This document shows, in pieces, positions 32,759 through 44,000 of a DNA stretch of 64,000 nucleotides. The notes below the pieces were generated by a model, which was not told the DNA's origin, did no database searches, and saw only the letters and a list, made by a program, of their open reading frames with translations. Location of the stretch: contig NC_089186.1 of NCBI RefSeq assembly GCF_947507565.1, forward strand, positions 1,798,001 through 1,862,000. Direction: 5' to 3'. The DNA comes from Oscarella lobularis. Taxonomy: Eukaryota > Porifera > Homoscleromorpha > Homosclerophorida > Oscarellidae. Numbering within the stretch: position 1 is the first letter of the stretch; each line of letters begins with the position of its first letter. The translations under genes were made by a program, and so were the position numbers.

Positions 32759-34922
32759 TCACGCAAACGGTTTGACGACGGCCGCGCCGGCGCCGGCCGA
32801 CGTGGCGAAGAGGGCTTGATCGACGATTTTCCTGTAGTACCTTTCTCTCACCGCGTCCAAGAAGCCGGCTAGCTTGTCGACGGGGACCATGGAGACGGCG
32901 CAGCCGCCCCAGCCGGCGCCCGTCAATCGCGATCCCACAGCGCCGGACGTTCTTTAGGAGAAAGATAAAGGGGGTTGTTTGTAAGGGATTTTGTGATGTG
33001 ACTTGCCTGCAGATTTCGGTCAGTTCGTCCAGCTCAGGACAACTGCATTCGTAAAGATCGCGGCAGCTGTAGTGGCTTTTATTCATCAGTTCGCCGAGAA
33101 TCTAAATAGTTGAATTATTATTAATTTTTTTCGTTTTCTTTTTTTTTTGAGTCCGGTGCCTGTGTGGCGTTTGGATCGCTGGCGTCGCACGTCGCCTTGA
33201 ATTTGTACACCCTCGCCGCTTCGGAGAAGACGTGCTTGGCGCGATTGTGAAGGTGGAACGTCTGGAGGTCGAGCGTCGTCGCATTTTTGCTCTTCAATGA
33301 GTGCTCTCTAAGTTCGTCATCCTAGAACAGAACAAAGTCCTGGAGAACAACTATATATACGTATATATATCTTATACTGAAATGCCGAGGATTTTTGCGA
33401 TTTCTTTTCTCGTGTAGGGCTCCTTGTGAAGAGTCTCCTCGACGACTGTTACCCTAGAGAGAGAGACGCCGTCTTAAACGATTTCCGCGTGCTATCCTCT
33501 TACATCTGTTCTAAGGAAAGGCTCAGCGCGTTCTGGACTTCGCAGAGCTTTCTCGTGTCTTTCCAAGCGAGACCTTTCAAGTGAGATATAACCTATGGGT
33601 GCAGTAGAGTAGGAGCCCGAGACAAAGGAGAACGCGTATCGTTCACCTGGGCCGCGAGACGGCACTCGACGACTCTCACGTTGTAGTAGCTGAACGCTGA
33701 CGCCTTATTCGCTTCGACCTAGGTTGGGCGCGTTAAATCCGCGGGGCTTCGAAAAGGGAAGAAAACCTTGCCATTGTATTTGAAACGACGAATTTTACTC
33801 CCGCAGGTATTTTGACTTCGGTTGCCTTGAGCTTCGGGAGAAATTCGACGAGTTTTGCCTAGAAATCATAAATCGCTTTTTTTTTCTCGCCCTGCCATTT
33901 TTGCTGCATACCTGGCCGTCTTCGGCGAGAAAGGAGATGCTTTGGTCCATTCTGCGTGGAAGAGAATCGCGTCAACAGGTGAGCTCCTATGTGTGAGTAG
34001 GTATTATACCCTCCTCCTTCCGTGCCAATGTAGCGCTCGCACGAAGCGCAGCAACTGGCAATTTCCGTCTGATAAAAAATCGGCCAATGATTTCCCTGAG
34101 AAGGATAGAGGTACCTTGGTCATGTGAGCTCCGTTGGCGTACATCGTTGCCAAGGCAGCGCAGCAGACTAGGGCCGATGAGCTAGAAAGGCCAGCCGACT
34201 ATAAATAGGACCCATAGATTAGTTAGTATCTAAGTAAGGCCTGATTTTTGACCTTAGGAATGGTTCCGTCTAGAAGAACATCCATCCCAGTTGGATTCTG
34301 CAGTTTGGCTGTTTCCACTATGCCCTAGTCAAACGTTCTATAATAATAATGCCCCTCTCCCTGCAAACGCGTGGTATTCACCTTGAATCCGCAGAGAAAA
34401 TAATTGAACCACGGTCCACCCTCTTCGATTTTAACCTCGTTTACTTTCACCTCAAAATCCCTAAGTCCCAGCGTTAGAACGACCTCTACTATTAGTCTAA
34501 AGGTGTCTATTGTACGAGTATTTCAAGTTGTTGCTATTTGCCACGCGAAGGAGGCCAGAGTCCGTTTTTCTGCACGCTATCACGATGTCGTTACTGATTG
34601 CCGTGGGCAACACGGCGTATCCCATATAGTCAATGTGTTCGCCTGGAGAAATAGTGTGGCGTGCGTGCGTGCGTGCCGTTTACCGTGGTTCGTTCTACCT
34701 ATGATGTTGACTCTGCCGGGAGCTCGAGCAAAGAACTCCACTTCGTGACCATATTTCGCCTGGAACGCTTTCTTGAGGAGACGAAATCTATTCGTGCAAC
34801 GATGCAACGCGGGTTAGGTCTCTGTGTGCACTGTGGAGCTGACTGCGAGTTGGCACATGCCTTTCTAAGTTTACTTCGCCGCTGTCGGGAGGCAAATCCA
34901 AAACAGGAGGCTCCGCTGCCAT
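32759..34922 (-). CDS. GALK2: Galactokinase-family kinase, GALK2 type
   Basis: GHMP kinase; the human GALK2 phosphorylates N-acetylgalactosamine and galactose in the cytosol. On the minus strand the first exon starts at 34922 ([16 protein letters not shown]). The second gives [19 protein letters not shown], which splices to [12 protein letters not shown] (substrate site). Further on come [11 protein letters not shown] (ATP loop of GHMP kinases), [20 protein letters not shown] and [18 protein letters not shown] (third GHMP motif). The end is AAVVKPFA with the stop at 32759-32761. The [13 protein letters not shown] stretch is typical of GALK2 rather than GALK1. About ten short introns separate the exons. 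The join between the first two exons was not settled. Confidence 0.92.
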
Positions 34923-34980
34923 GAGAATGTCCGGGTGTTAGATTCCTGCGCATGATCAACGGCAAGTTCTTCCATTTTCG
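34923..34980. promoter_or_regulatory. 58-base interval between divergent GALK2 and FBXO9 starts
   Basis: The start codons of GALK2 (minus) and FBXO9 (plus) are only 58 bases apart, so the transcription units must share one core region and have overlapping or nearly absent leaders. No TATA box is visible. Any bidirectional promoter is inferred from arrangement. Confidence 0.55.
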
Positions 34981-36916
34981 ATGGAAGTAAGCTCTAATCG
35001 AACTAAACCGAGTCGTTCTTCCGATCGTTAGTTACTCAGGATACCGAAGAACTTAAAGAATTTCGGCTCCAATGGCAGGAAGAGCTCCAGACGAACCAGG
35101 AAACGAAAACGAGCGATAAACGAACGAAGGCACGAAAAAAGGCGCGCGGGAAGCGAAAAAAATAGCGACTCGTGGCATTCCTAGGCTGCAGATCTCTTCC
35201 TGAAAGGCATTGCAAGCGAAAGAGAAGGCCGTCACTACGACGGTACAAAAAAAAATAAAAACATAATTGATGAAATTGTCACGTGGATTTTTCAGCTCTT
35301 CACTATTATCGGCGGGCACTTCAACTGGATCCGGGCGTGGAAAGCAGAATGCCAAGAGGAGACGACGTTTTCACGCTACCAGGAAGATCTTATGAAAATG
35401 ACGTGGACTCGTCGAATGAAGCTGAAGGGGTCTCGACGCAACATAAGTGCGTCTGAAGCAATCTCGTTTTTTTGTGTGATTTTTATAAGAGAGTCTAGGG
35501 ACGACGATTTGGGCGCCGATTCGCAGAAAACGAGTCTCAGTCATCAGTTCACAAAGTGTCAATCGATGAGACATCAAACGGTAACAGGATAGAAGTTTGC
35601 ACTTTTTAAAAAATCAGTGGATCTCGCTAGATGACTCACATATCGGTGCTGCCTCAAGAGTTGCTCGTCCACGTATTCAAGTGGGTCGTGTCCGGCGATC
35701 TCGACATGAGATCCTTGGAGCACCTTGCACTTGTAAGTAAGAGTCAATAAAATATAAAAGAAAAAAGAGCGAAGGATTACCGTTCAGGTTTGCAAAAGCT
35801 TTTATGCGTGTGCACGCGACGCCGAGCTGTGGCGATTGGCCTGTCAAAAGTAAGTGAAGTGGGAGGGGGGAGGGGGCTGTAGTAATTAAACCCTTGAGAA
35901 GAGAAGCACAAGTATTGCATACAGTATATGATAATCTAAGTTTGGTCTCAATAGCTGCGTTTAATTTCTATGGCCACATAGACTAGTTCACGTATTTCGT
36001 ACAGATTGTGGGGATGCTGTCAATTGACGGCCGGAATGTCATGGCGACAGTTATACATATCGCAACCTCATTTACTTTTTGATGGTGAGATACAGTAATA
36101 ATAGTTGATTAATTAGTTAATTAAACGATGCTTCTATTTTGCTAAGGTGTCTATATAAGTCGTTCCTCTTACGTTCGGGCGGGTGAACCGTCGCTGGATC
36201 AATTCTACAAGCCCTATCACACCGTAGAATACTTCCGCTATCTTCGATTTTTCTCTGACGGTGAGAGACGTTGTTCTTAGCGCACGCAGGGGGCTCAATG
36301 CATTTCTTTTTCTTTATGACAACAGGTACTCTTATCTATCTCAATTCGCCTGAGTCTCCCCTCACGTGTGTTCCAAAATTCAAAGTTGCAACCACAGCAA
36401 CGACGACGGGATTTCAGTCAGGTCGCTATCAATTGTCAGAAGACGAGGTCAGTCTATACATGTATAAGTATTATTTATTTCTTATTGACTCTGCATTATT
36501 AGCTTCGCGTTGAAATTGCTTCGCCTTCATTGAACAACGAAGTGGGACTGAGGTATCAAAGCAGAGGGGCCGCAAAGCTGAACGAGTCGTCTGATTGCGG
36601 ACGCACTTTTCATATGGTAAACTACACTGTTGCCTTTTTGTGTGTGTAGCTGATTTTTTTTCCCCCAGACTTTTCACGTGAGGAATGTGGGTCGACGTCG
36701 ATGTGCAAAGCTCGTATGGGCGTCCTATACGTGTCGTTCGATGAATAGGTACAGTACACAACACAGGGACTTGAAGGTGAATTAATTAATTGATTTATGG
36801 GCAGTTCGACGGGCCAGTTGAGTGTGACGGAGTTTTCTTTGAACGAAACCTATCGCCCGTTTATGTTTTCTCGCGTGAAAAGTTTTTTTCTCGAATCGAC
36901 GCGGATACTGCAGTGA
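34981..36916 (+). CDS. FBXO9: F-box only protein 9
   Basis: Substrate receptor of an SCF (SKP1-CUL1-F-box) ubiquitin ligase. Exon 1 is just ATG GAA (34981-34986), joined to 35040, giving [18 protein letters not shown] as in the human N-terminal region. The next join lacks any GT donor before the stop at 35164; a GC donor (AAG|GCACGA at 35130, or AAG|GCGCGC a little later) joins in phase to AADLFLKGI after CCTAG. A TPR-like segment follows ([13 protein letters not shown]), then the F-box ([40 protein letters not shown]) and the conserved C-terminal part ([43 protein letters not shown]). The stop is at 36914-36916. Identity is very sure; the second intron is odd. Confidence 0.93.
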
Positions 36917-38375
36917 GACGAATGTGTACAGTACGTTGGCTATTTTATGATATTTATTGATTTTGGTCATGTCTCCGCAGAAGCGGCGCGCATGCGTCCT
37001 TCGTCGTTCGTTCATTTGAACGTCCAACGGTTGTCCTTGCGAATCTCGGCGAGCAGATTCGTCGTTCGACTTTCTTTTCCTCGCCTTGTGCGTTTCCCTT
37101 TCGCACGCGAAGCCTACGAGGCTGCATGGCATCGCTACACTCTGCGCGTGGCGCGAATCAACGTCTAGGCGACAGCGAAGCGCTACGCTGTGGTTGTTTC
37201 CAATGCCGACGATGAGTCTACGACATAAATCGCTTCGCGATTGCCTTTTCAGTGAGAAGGGGGCCCTTTTCACCGCCCAATGTGACGTCTTTCCTCCAAG
37301 AGTGTAGGCGAGGCACGGTAAGACTGCAGTCTGCGGATGCGTGTGCGCCTGCTAGCGTCCTTTCAGTCTGTAGACGCAAGCAGGCACGTTTTCTGCGGAA
37401 GGAATTTTTTAGTATAGAAGCTGGCAACCCAAGTCAACCAATGAAAGTGTCTCTCATCATAGATCTTTCATACATCTATGCTCTCATAGCAGAAAGGCTA
37501 CGCCAACATCTTTCTATTTTCAAGGTCTTATCTTGTTGATTTTCCCCGCGTCAATTGTTTTATCGTGTAGTTGTTCTCTCAATCCGACGAGGCAGACGCA
37601 GCCATCCCTCTGTGGCCAAGAGCGATAAATAGGCCCTACCTCTGCAGAGGCTATAGAGTTGCCTCCCCGCGTAAGGCTGAGCACTGGCGGGTAAATCAGT
37701 GACGCCCCTTGGAATTGCACCTGCGAGTGGACTGACATCCCAGCTGCCACTCGCAGTCCAAGGCTCGGAGCCAGGAGGTTAAACGGGCTCATCCTCCGCG
37801 GGGGAGTCTGGAGTGACCCCACGAGTCGATGACTCACAGCAGGCGCCCACCTGGCCTTGCCCCGCTTGGGGCGAGGGGGTGGATGGAGGAGAGGGAGAAC
37901 TATGCTCGTTTTTTGTTTGTACATCCGGGACTTTATTAAATAAAATTTGACATGGCTTTACCTACTTTTATTGCAATTTGCAGTCCTATCTACAGGTAGC
38001 GCGCGACAGGACTCGACTCTAGCGTGCGTAGAGTGCAAGGCACGTCGCGCGCATAACTTAGCCACGCGCGCGCGCTTACTCAACTATGTGAGCAGCGTAC
38101 GCGGCGAGACTAAGTTTCTGATAGATATAGGAGACGTAGACATACATATAGGAGGTGTACAGCTCCCCCATATCTCTATGCCTGCTCCTATATCTACGGT
38201 GGAGCTCTTGGGCCAAGAGCTCCACCGCGTGGACTGTACTATGCGCCTGCTACAAAAATCACTACAAATTGAAAAAAGAAACGAAAGTAAAAAGTCGCCT
38301 TCTTGAATCTTCATCATCACTTCGTTTCACGACGTCGGTATAAAGAGTGGCTGTCTTCGCTGCACAGCGCGCAAA
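36917..38375. other. Long intergenic stretch, no gene assigned
   Basis: About 1.5 kb with no recognised gene. Around 37560-37925 a GC-rich block has a long open frame on the minus strand with no family resemblance and contains the short inverted pair CTGCGAGTGG and CCACTCGCAG. Around 37990-38310 an open frame exists on the plus strand but starts with TTG and has no known domain. These could be remnants of a repeat family; comparison with the rest of the genome would tell. Confidence 0.35.
38197..38227. repeat. 31-base near-perfect palindrome
   Basis: Two 15-base arms beginning CGGTGGAGCTCTTGG are perfectly complementary around a single central base. It would form a strong hairpin in single-stranded DNA or RNA. 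It lies in otherwise unassigned sequence between FBXO9 and LAMTOR3. Confidence 0.8.
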
Positions 38376-38474
38376 ATGAGTAGAGCTGCGCAAGAAACCA
38401 GATATTACAAAGAGTCATAGGTTATACTGCATGTACAGTACCTTAGCTTACTCTAGTCCAGTCATTGCCTGTAG

Positions 38475-38803
38475 AGCAAATTTGCCGTCCACCGACAAAT
38501 TCAAAAGTGGAGCCGCCGGTCAGACTTCGCCTTCAGCATCCTAATAAAAAATATTTGGAGATGGAATCGCTTACATGTGTTGGCAGAACTGAGGCCCCCA
38601 AACGCCGCACGCCAGCCGACTACTGTTCATTCGACGAAACCGACGAGGACCTCGATTCGATCAAGCTCGCGCGAGAGGAAGCCGATCCATCGCTTCCAGA
38701 ACGAATTTACACGAGCCGCCGCCCCGATTCTGAGCGATTCCTACACATAATGTCAATAAAGCGTCGGAAAAATTGCTCGCGAAAGCTCGGCACCTTCGTG
38801 TAA
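38475..38803 (+). CDS. Hypothetical exon or small gene, unrecognised
   Basis: An open frame of about 110 codons follows an acceptor-like CCTGTAG and ends at a stop at 38801-38803. The predicted peptide is rich in charged residues (YCSFDETDEDLDSIKLARE, then DSERFLHIMSIKRRKNCSRK). I do not recognise it. An upstream ATG at 38376 could start a first exon, but its frame does not join cleanly. It could equally be a chance open frame in GC-rich DNA. Intact LAMTOR3 starts 88 bases further on. Confidence 0.3.
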
Positions 38804-38890
38804 GCCCCTAAGCGCAAGAATTCGCCAAGAAACGGCGAGACTTCGTGCCTCGTGCGTTCGATCTACGCGCGCTATTGCACGTGATTCAAC

Positions 38891-39656
38891 ATGGCCGAGG
38901 TAGGCCCTTCAGTTTCTCTTCCAAACGTTCAAATAAGAGCTATGCGCGTCTTTTTAGGACATACAGGAATTCTTTAAGACTCTCCTGCCAACGTGAGTAG
39001 ACCTCGCGATGAAACGAAGCCCAGAAAAGCCGAGTTTTCATCGCGCTTTCTCGCAGGGTCGACGGTTTAGAGGGAATTCTCGTCACCGATCGCGACGGCA
39101 TACCCATCGTTAAATGTACGTACCGCAAAACGAGTCGATATCACGGTAGACGTGCTCGTTTCCTTGCTTTTTTCACCAGCGACGATGACGTCGATACCGT
39201 TGCCTGCCACAAAGCCCGGATTTCTCGCAACGTTCTCTCTCGCTTCCGAACAAGTAGCCTCGCCTCGTTGATATAAAACGAAAATTATATATATATAATA
39301 GGGAGGAAAATTAGGCTTGTCCCACAACACGGCAATAGTGAGCATGTATTCAGGCCATCAGGTAAGCTTAGGAACCTTAGCAAGCACCCCAAGCTAAAAA
39401 AGAAATAACATACTGTTTATTAACAAATTATGTATCTATACTTACCTTTTGCTTTTTTTTCCGGCCAGCTCGTTCAATTCAATCATCACCCACTCATGGT
39501 CACCCTCATTGCACGAGACACTGCCAACACAGGCAAGCCCTTATATCCATCTCAAGTGAACTTTAATAATAATAAAAATGCCTAGGCTCTCTAATGGGCT
39601 TGGAAAACGAAATCCTCGCCGCCATCAAAGATCTGAAGATTGCAGTCGAAACGTAG
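38891..39656 (+). CDS. LAMTOR3: Ragulator subunit LAMTOR3 (MP1)
   Basis: Roadblock-fold subunit of the lysosomal Ragulator complex that anchors Rag GTPases and MAPK scaffolding. Exon 1 is ATG GCC GAG before a GTAGGC donor. Following exons give DIQEFFKTLLPTVDGLEGI, LVTDRDGIPIVK, KPGFLATFSLASEQGGKLGL, QLVQFNHHPLMVTLIARDTA and finally GLENEILAAIKDLK with the stop at 39654-39656. Every part aligns with human MP1. The last intron begins with GC (ACAG|GCAAGC at 39533) and is joined in phase to GCTCTCTAATG. About 125 residues, as expected. Confidence 0.94.
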
Positions 39657-39725
39657 ACGCTCGGAAAGCGACAGCATGCAGACTTCTTGTTACAAATAAA
39701 AAAAATTTATGTATACCTGAATTCT

Positions 39726-42522
39726 CTAAGTGCCTGGCTTATCTACGACGACAATTCCCGCGTAGCTTCTTCCCGTGCTCAAACAGGCGGGCAAAAGTGT
39801 CCACGTGTCGCGTCTCGGATTATAGACTTCCATTGTGCTCAGATTCGTCGTGCCGTCGTCTCCGCCGACGACGTAGATCATTCCGTTCACCGCAACGGCG
39901 CCGGCGTTGCGACGGCACATGCGCATCTCGGCGACGGGCGACCATTCGTCGCAATTCGGGTCGTAGCGTTCGGCTGATGGCCGGATGTCCGGGCCGTCGT
40001 GACCGCCCAAGGCGTAGATGAATCCGTCGAGAACGGCAACGGCGGAACCGCTAAAGAATGGATTTATGAGGGAGGGGGGAGAGCTGGGGACCATCAGCGT
40101 GTATATTACTGGTTAGAGCTGGTTCATACCAGTCTATAAATAACAAAAATCAATAATGGTAGCTCTTTTGATAGTACGCAGAACGGGGGTTCTATAGGAT
40201 GTCTAATACTAGCCCAAGGATCTCTCTACAGGAATACTGTGCTAATTCAACAATGGGTCTTTGTTACGGTGCTCTGTCTACACGTGGGGGGTATGATTAG
40301 TTGCTACTCTGAAGCCACTAGTTGCATGAAGAGTATCTATTTACATCACCTACGCTAACATTCTTCCTATCTTATCTCTTAGATAAATACGTGCATACGT
40401 GTAGAGTGCGTGCGTAAAAGGAAAACCATTTTCCATTCGGGTTGCGTCACCAGGGGGCTCTCCCCCCCGTCAATGCGTTTCCCTTCTTTCTTACCTTCGG
40501 CACTGGTTCATAGGCGTCACGTTTCGCCACGAGTTCGTTTCCGGATTGTAGCACTCGACGCTGCTGAGACACTGTCTCGCGATGCCGTCGTAGCCGCCGA
40601 GTGCGTAGAGATGCCCGTTCAAAACGGCGACGCCGACGCTCGATCGACGAATCGTCATAGGCGCGACGGAACTCCACAGATTCAAATCTACAAAATATAA
40701 ATATGTATTAGTCGTATTTATGTATGTATACCTCGTCGCTATTCGCCCTGCCTGGATCGTATTTTTCCACGCTGTCCAGTCCGCTAGAGCCGTCGAATCC
40801 GCCCACGGCGTAGACGCAGTCATTTAAGACGGCGGCGCCGAGTGTGCTTCGGCGCACGTTCATCGATTCGACGACGAGCCAACGATCTCGCGTCACGTCA
40901 TAGCACTCAGCGGATCTAAGAGAAAGAATAATTGATTTGGCTTTCGTATATGCCACGACTTAGTCTATGGCTATCAAGAGGGTCCAGAATCTCTCTCGCT
41001 TTATTTTACCGTTGACTAAGCTTGCTCTCTGCGCACCAAAGACCCATATCTACCTGCTCTTGGCAGAAGGACATGACGTAAAGGGACTGCTATCCAATAA
41101 CAGCGCCACAGACAACAGAAGAGGGCTCCGTCATCCGATTTAGAATACAAAGAAGTCTAGGCCCAAGACACAAAGGCGACGGCCAACCTCATAAATAAAC
41201 TAGCATCCGTAGCGTAGCTATTAAGACGAATCCTCCCTTTCTCCCCTGAGTCTACTTAGCTAGTCTCCTATAAGGAATCTTTCTCTTCTGACTCTCGACT
41301 AAGTAGTCACCTCAATTAAGACAGGCCTATTCTCCCCTAACTCTTGATGATCCATTTCTTTCCTCCTGACTCCTGACTAACTAACTAACTAGTCTCCTCA
41401 ATTAAAGGTCTATTCTCACCTGACTCTGGACGATCCATCAAAGCCGCCGACGGCGTAAACGAGACCCCCGGACACGGCGACGCCGCATCGACATCGCCTC
41501 GAATTCAACTCGGCGGCACTGGACCACTTCTGCACCAAAAAATCAAACTTCTCGACACTGCGTATCGCCTTGGGCGCCTGTCCCCCAATGACGACAATCA
41601 ACTTCGGCAATCCAATGGACTTTCGCGGCTGCGTGCGCGGCGTCCGAAACAAACACCGCTGCTCGTTCGACATCAAATGATAGCGCATCGCCTCGATAAT
41701 ATAATCCTTGCAAACGTTATCGTGACGCAGCACGGTCTCGACGCTATTCACCAAATAATCCTTCCCGAGAAGCGGCAATCGAACGAGACTCATCAACGAA
41801 GCGAGATCGCGTCGTCTCGACGACGCGTCGTGTTCGACCCAAGCGATGACGGCTTCGAAGACCTGCTCCTCCGATTGGACGCCCAAGTCGTCGCTGGCGA
41901 CGAGCGCCGCGACTTGACTCGCGTCCAAGTGGAGAAATTCGTCGGCGCGCACGACGTCGATGAAGTGATGCTGCGCGTAGGCGTGGGCCGCCGCTTTCAG
42001 GTCGACGCACGCGTGCACGTCGCCGAACGCCCGTATGCCGAGACAGTTCGTCGGGTGGAGTTGCGATTGGAGAAACGTCGCGCAGAAATCGCGCACGGCG
42101 GTGAGCTGGAGCAGATTCGCCGCCGGGAGAAGGACTTGGACGTTCGATTCGCACACTTCGATTCGCGACGTGTAGGCGAAGTCGACGAGAAGTTCGAGCG
42201 CGCGGGGGCTCACGTCGTGGAGGGTTATGTGCGATTGACGACTTTCGGCGAGTTCGCCGGTGAACATTGCCCGGAAGTAGGGCGAACACGCTGCCAAGAC
42301 GACGCGATGGGCGGTTATCGTGTGTGGGCGCGGTTGTTGGTGGGGGGCGTGGTCGGTCGTCAGTACGACGTCGCAGAGTTGATTGTCGCGGCGAAGTTCG
42401 TTGAGAACGGTGAAGGCGCGTTCGCTCGCCGTCGCGTCGTGATAGACGTGCGAGCCCCCGGATGGGTTGGAGGGTGTGGGCGTGGCGCGGGGTGACGACG
42501 CTGCTGCTTCTTCTTCGTCCAT
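39726..42522 (-). CDS. BTB-Kelch protein, KLHL2/KLHL3-like
   Basis: Probable substrate adaptor of a CUL3 ubiquitin ligase. The start is the ATG at 42522 ([10 protein letters not shown]); the frame is open further upstream but only from a TTG. The long first exon carries the BTB domain ([30 protein letters not shown]), the BACK domain ([48 protein letters not shown] block) and the first Kelch repeat (SLPK-type [17 protein letters not shown]). Downstream exons supply the remaining repeats, each with a GG pair ([40 protein letters not shown]), and the C-terminus [18 protein letters not shown]. The block KAIRSVE and the end match KLHL2/3 best. The stop codon is 69 bases from that of LAMTOR3 on the other strand. 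Confidence 0.92.
41210..41430. repeat. Degenerate tandem repeats in KLHL intron
   Basis: Within the first KLHL intron a 110-base-scale pattern recurs about twice: a CTCCTGACTC or CTCTTCTGACTC box, an ACTAACTAGTCTCCT box, a CAATTAA box, then CTATTCTC and GATCCAT. It includes a CTAACTAACTAACTAG run. Confidence 0.5.
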
Positions 42523-42924
42523 CGCGACGCGCGTCCGGACGCGCGGCGGGAGTCGATTCGCTCTTTTCAAACGATCGTCGATCGCGTTCGACGCGCGACT
42601 GGCTCGCGAGAACGCCGATTGCGATCCTTTTGTGCGATTGGGGTTTTCTTGCGCACGCGCACTCTTTCACGTGACGCGTTGCGTGGGCTTAATTCGCATT
42701 CTCTTTCCGTTTCCGGGTGACCCCGTGCATGTCCGTCCCTGTCACTTCATGTTACCGTGCGGAATTGCATCATGACACGTCGCGAGACGAAAACGAACAA
42801 CTCGATTTTTTCACTCTCACTCCTCACAACCAAACTCCGCCCCCCAAGCCATAGAACAAAAGAAAAACGACAAAAACTATAGACAACGACGTGCATCTCT
42901 TCACTCACAAAAAAAATGATTCAT
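42523..42924. other. Intergenic, KLHL promoter side
   Basis: About 400 bases between the KLHL start and the homeobox stop, both on the minus strand. No gene was recognised. A CACGTGA box near 42668 is an E-box-type motif; its use is unknown. Confidence 0.35.
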
Positions 42925-44000
42925 TTAGAAATCAAAAACCAACGTTTCGCAGCATTGACGCATTTCGTTGAGCCGCTTAGCGTAAGCGTCAGCGACGTCG
43001 CTCAACTTACGAACGACGTCCAACTCGACCGCATCGAGTCGATGCATGATCCCGTTCACCGGCGTCGGCGGCGTCGGCGTCGTTTCGTACGGCGAATAGC
43101 GACGATCGTTATAAAGAGGTGACGGTATGCAAGGCGCGTAATACGATACGCCTCTCGTCGTCGCGTAAGCGGGCGAGTAGCGATTCGAATGGTAGGACGT
43201 CGCGCTCAGCGGCGATTGGCTCTCCTCGCTGCCACCGCCCCCGTCGCTGTCGTTTTCCCGCGTCTGTCGAGCGAGTCGGGGACGAGGTCCCGTCACGACG
43301 CGCGAGCGCGCTATCGGCGGGGCCGGCGGGCGCCGTCGCGGCGGCGGCGGTGGCGGCGGCGGCGGTGGGAGCGGCGGCGGTAGGGGATCGATGCGATATC
43401 TCGGATCGACGGCGGGACGAAAGGGCGCGCTGCGAATGCTTTTCGCACGCCTGTTCTGAAACCAGACCTGCAAAAAGGGGGGGGACCGTCCCCCGGCACG
43501 TCTGATAAGTCGAGGTGTGAGACGAACGAAATGCATGCGGTGGCCCGCGTGCATGTGCGTGACGACGATTTTCGCTTTTTCGTTTTGCGTTTCAATGCAT
43601 ATCGATTCGTGAGGGTGGGGAGGTGGGAGGAGTAGGTGTGCCCTCGAGGGGACGGGGTGCACGAAGCTTGTAAATGTAGTACACTACTTGTATTCTCCTA
43701 ACAAAAATTTTACGTTACCTGCACTCGACGTTCCGTTATGGCCATCGCCTCTGCAATGCGTCGTCGCTCGCGAATCTTCGGGTAACGATCGCGATCGAAG
43801 TACTTCTCCAGTTGAGCGAGTTGCTCCCGTGTGAACATGATGCGACAGCGCGGTGCAGATTTTCCCGTTCGTTGCGACGTCGACGAGGCGACGGGCGGAG
43901 GCGACGGCGTCGTCGTCATCGTCATCGTCTTCGTCGTCGTCAAATCGTCGACGCGCGATGTCATCGCGTTTCGTACGGCTTTCATGTCTAAGTCGCCCAT
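42925..44000 (-). CDS. Paired-like (Q50) homeobox transcription factor
   Basis: Two exons: 43719-44000 and 42925-43467, start ATG at 44000 (MGDLDMKAVRNAM). The homeodomain runs across the intron: IMFTREQLAQLEKYFDRDR, YPKIRERRRIAEAM, ERRVQ, then VWFQNRRAK after the splice. The intron between VQ and VWF is the position common in paired-class genes. Recognition-helix residue 50 is glutamine and residue 51 the invariant asparagine, so this is the paired-like group rather than PAX. No paired box or octapeptide is seen. The C-terminal part has a run of prolines, then a tyrosine- and proline-rich stretch and ends ETLVFDF. The frame is open above the start, but the ATG chosen is the first. It cannot be placed in a named orthology group from memory. 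Confidence 0.9.

Noticed and set aside
37520..37924. 134-codon minus-strand open frame
   Set aside because: No domain, composition or splice support; probably chance or part of an old repeat.
41677..42670. Long open frames overlapping the KLHL BTB exon on both strands
   Set aside because: GC-rich codon shadows; the BTB, BACK and Kelch motifs are all in the minus frame starting at 42522.
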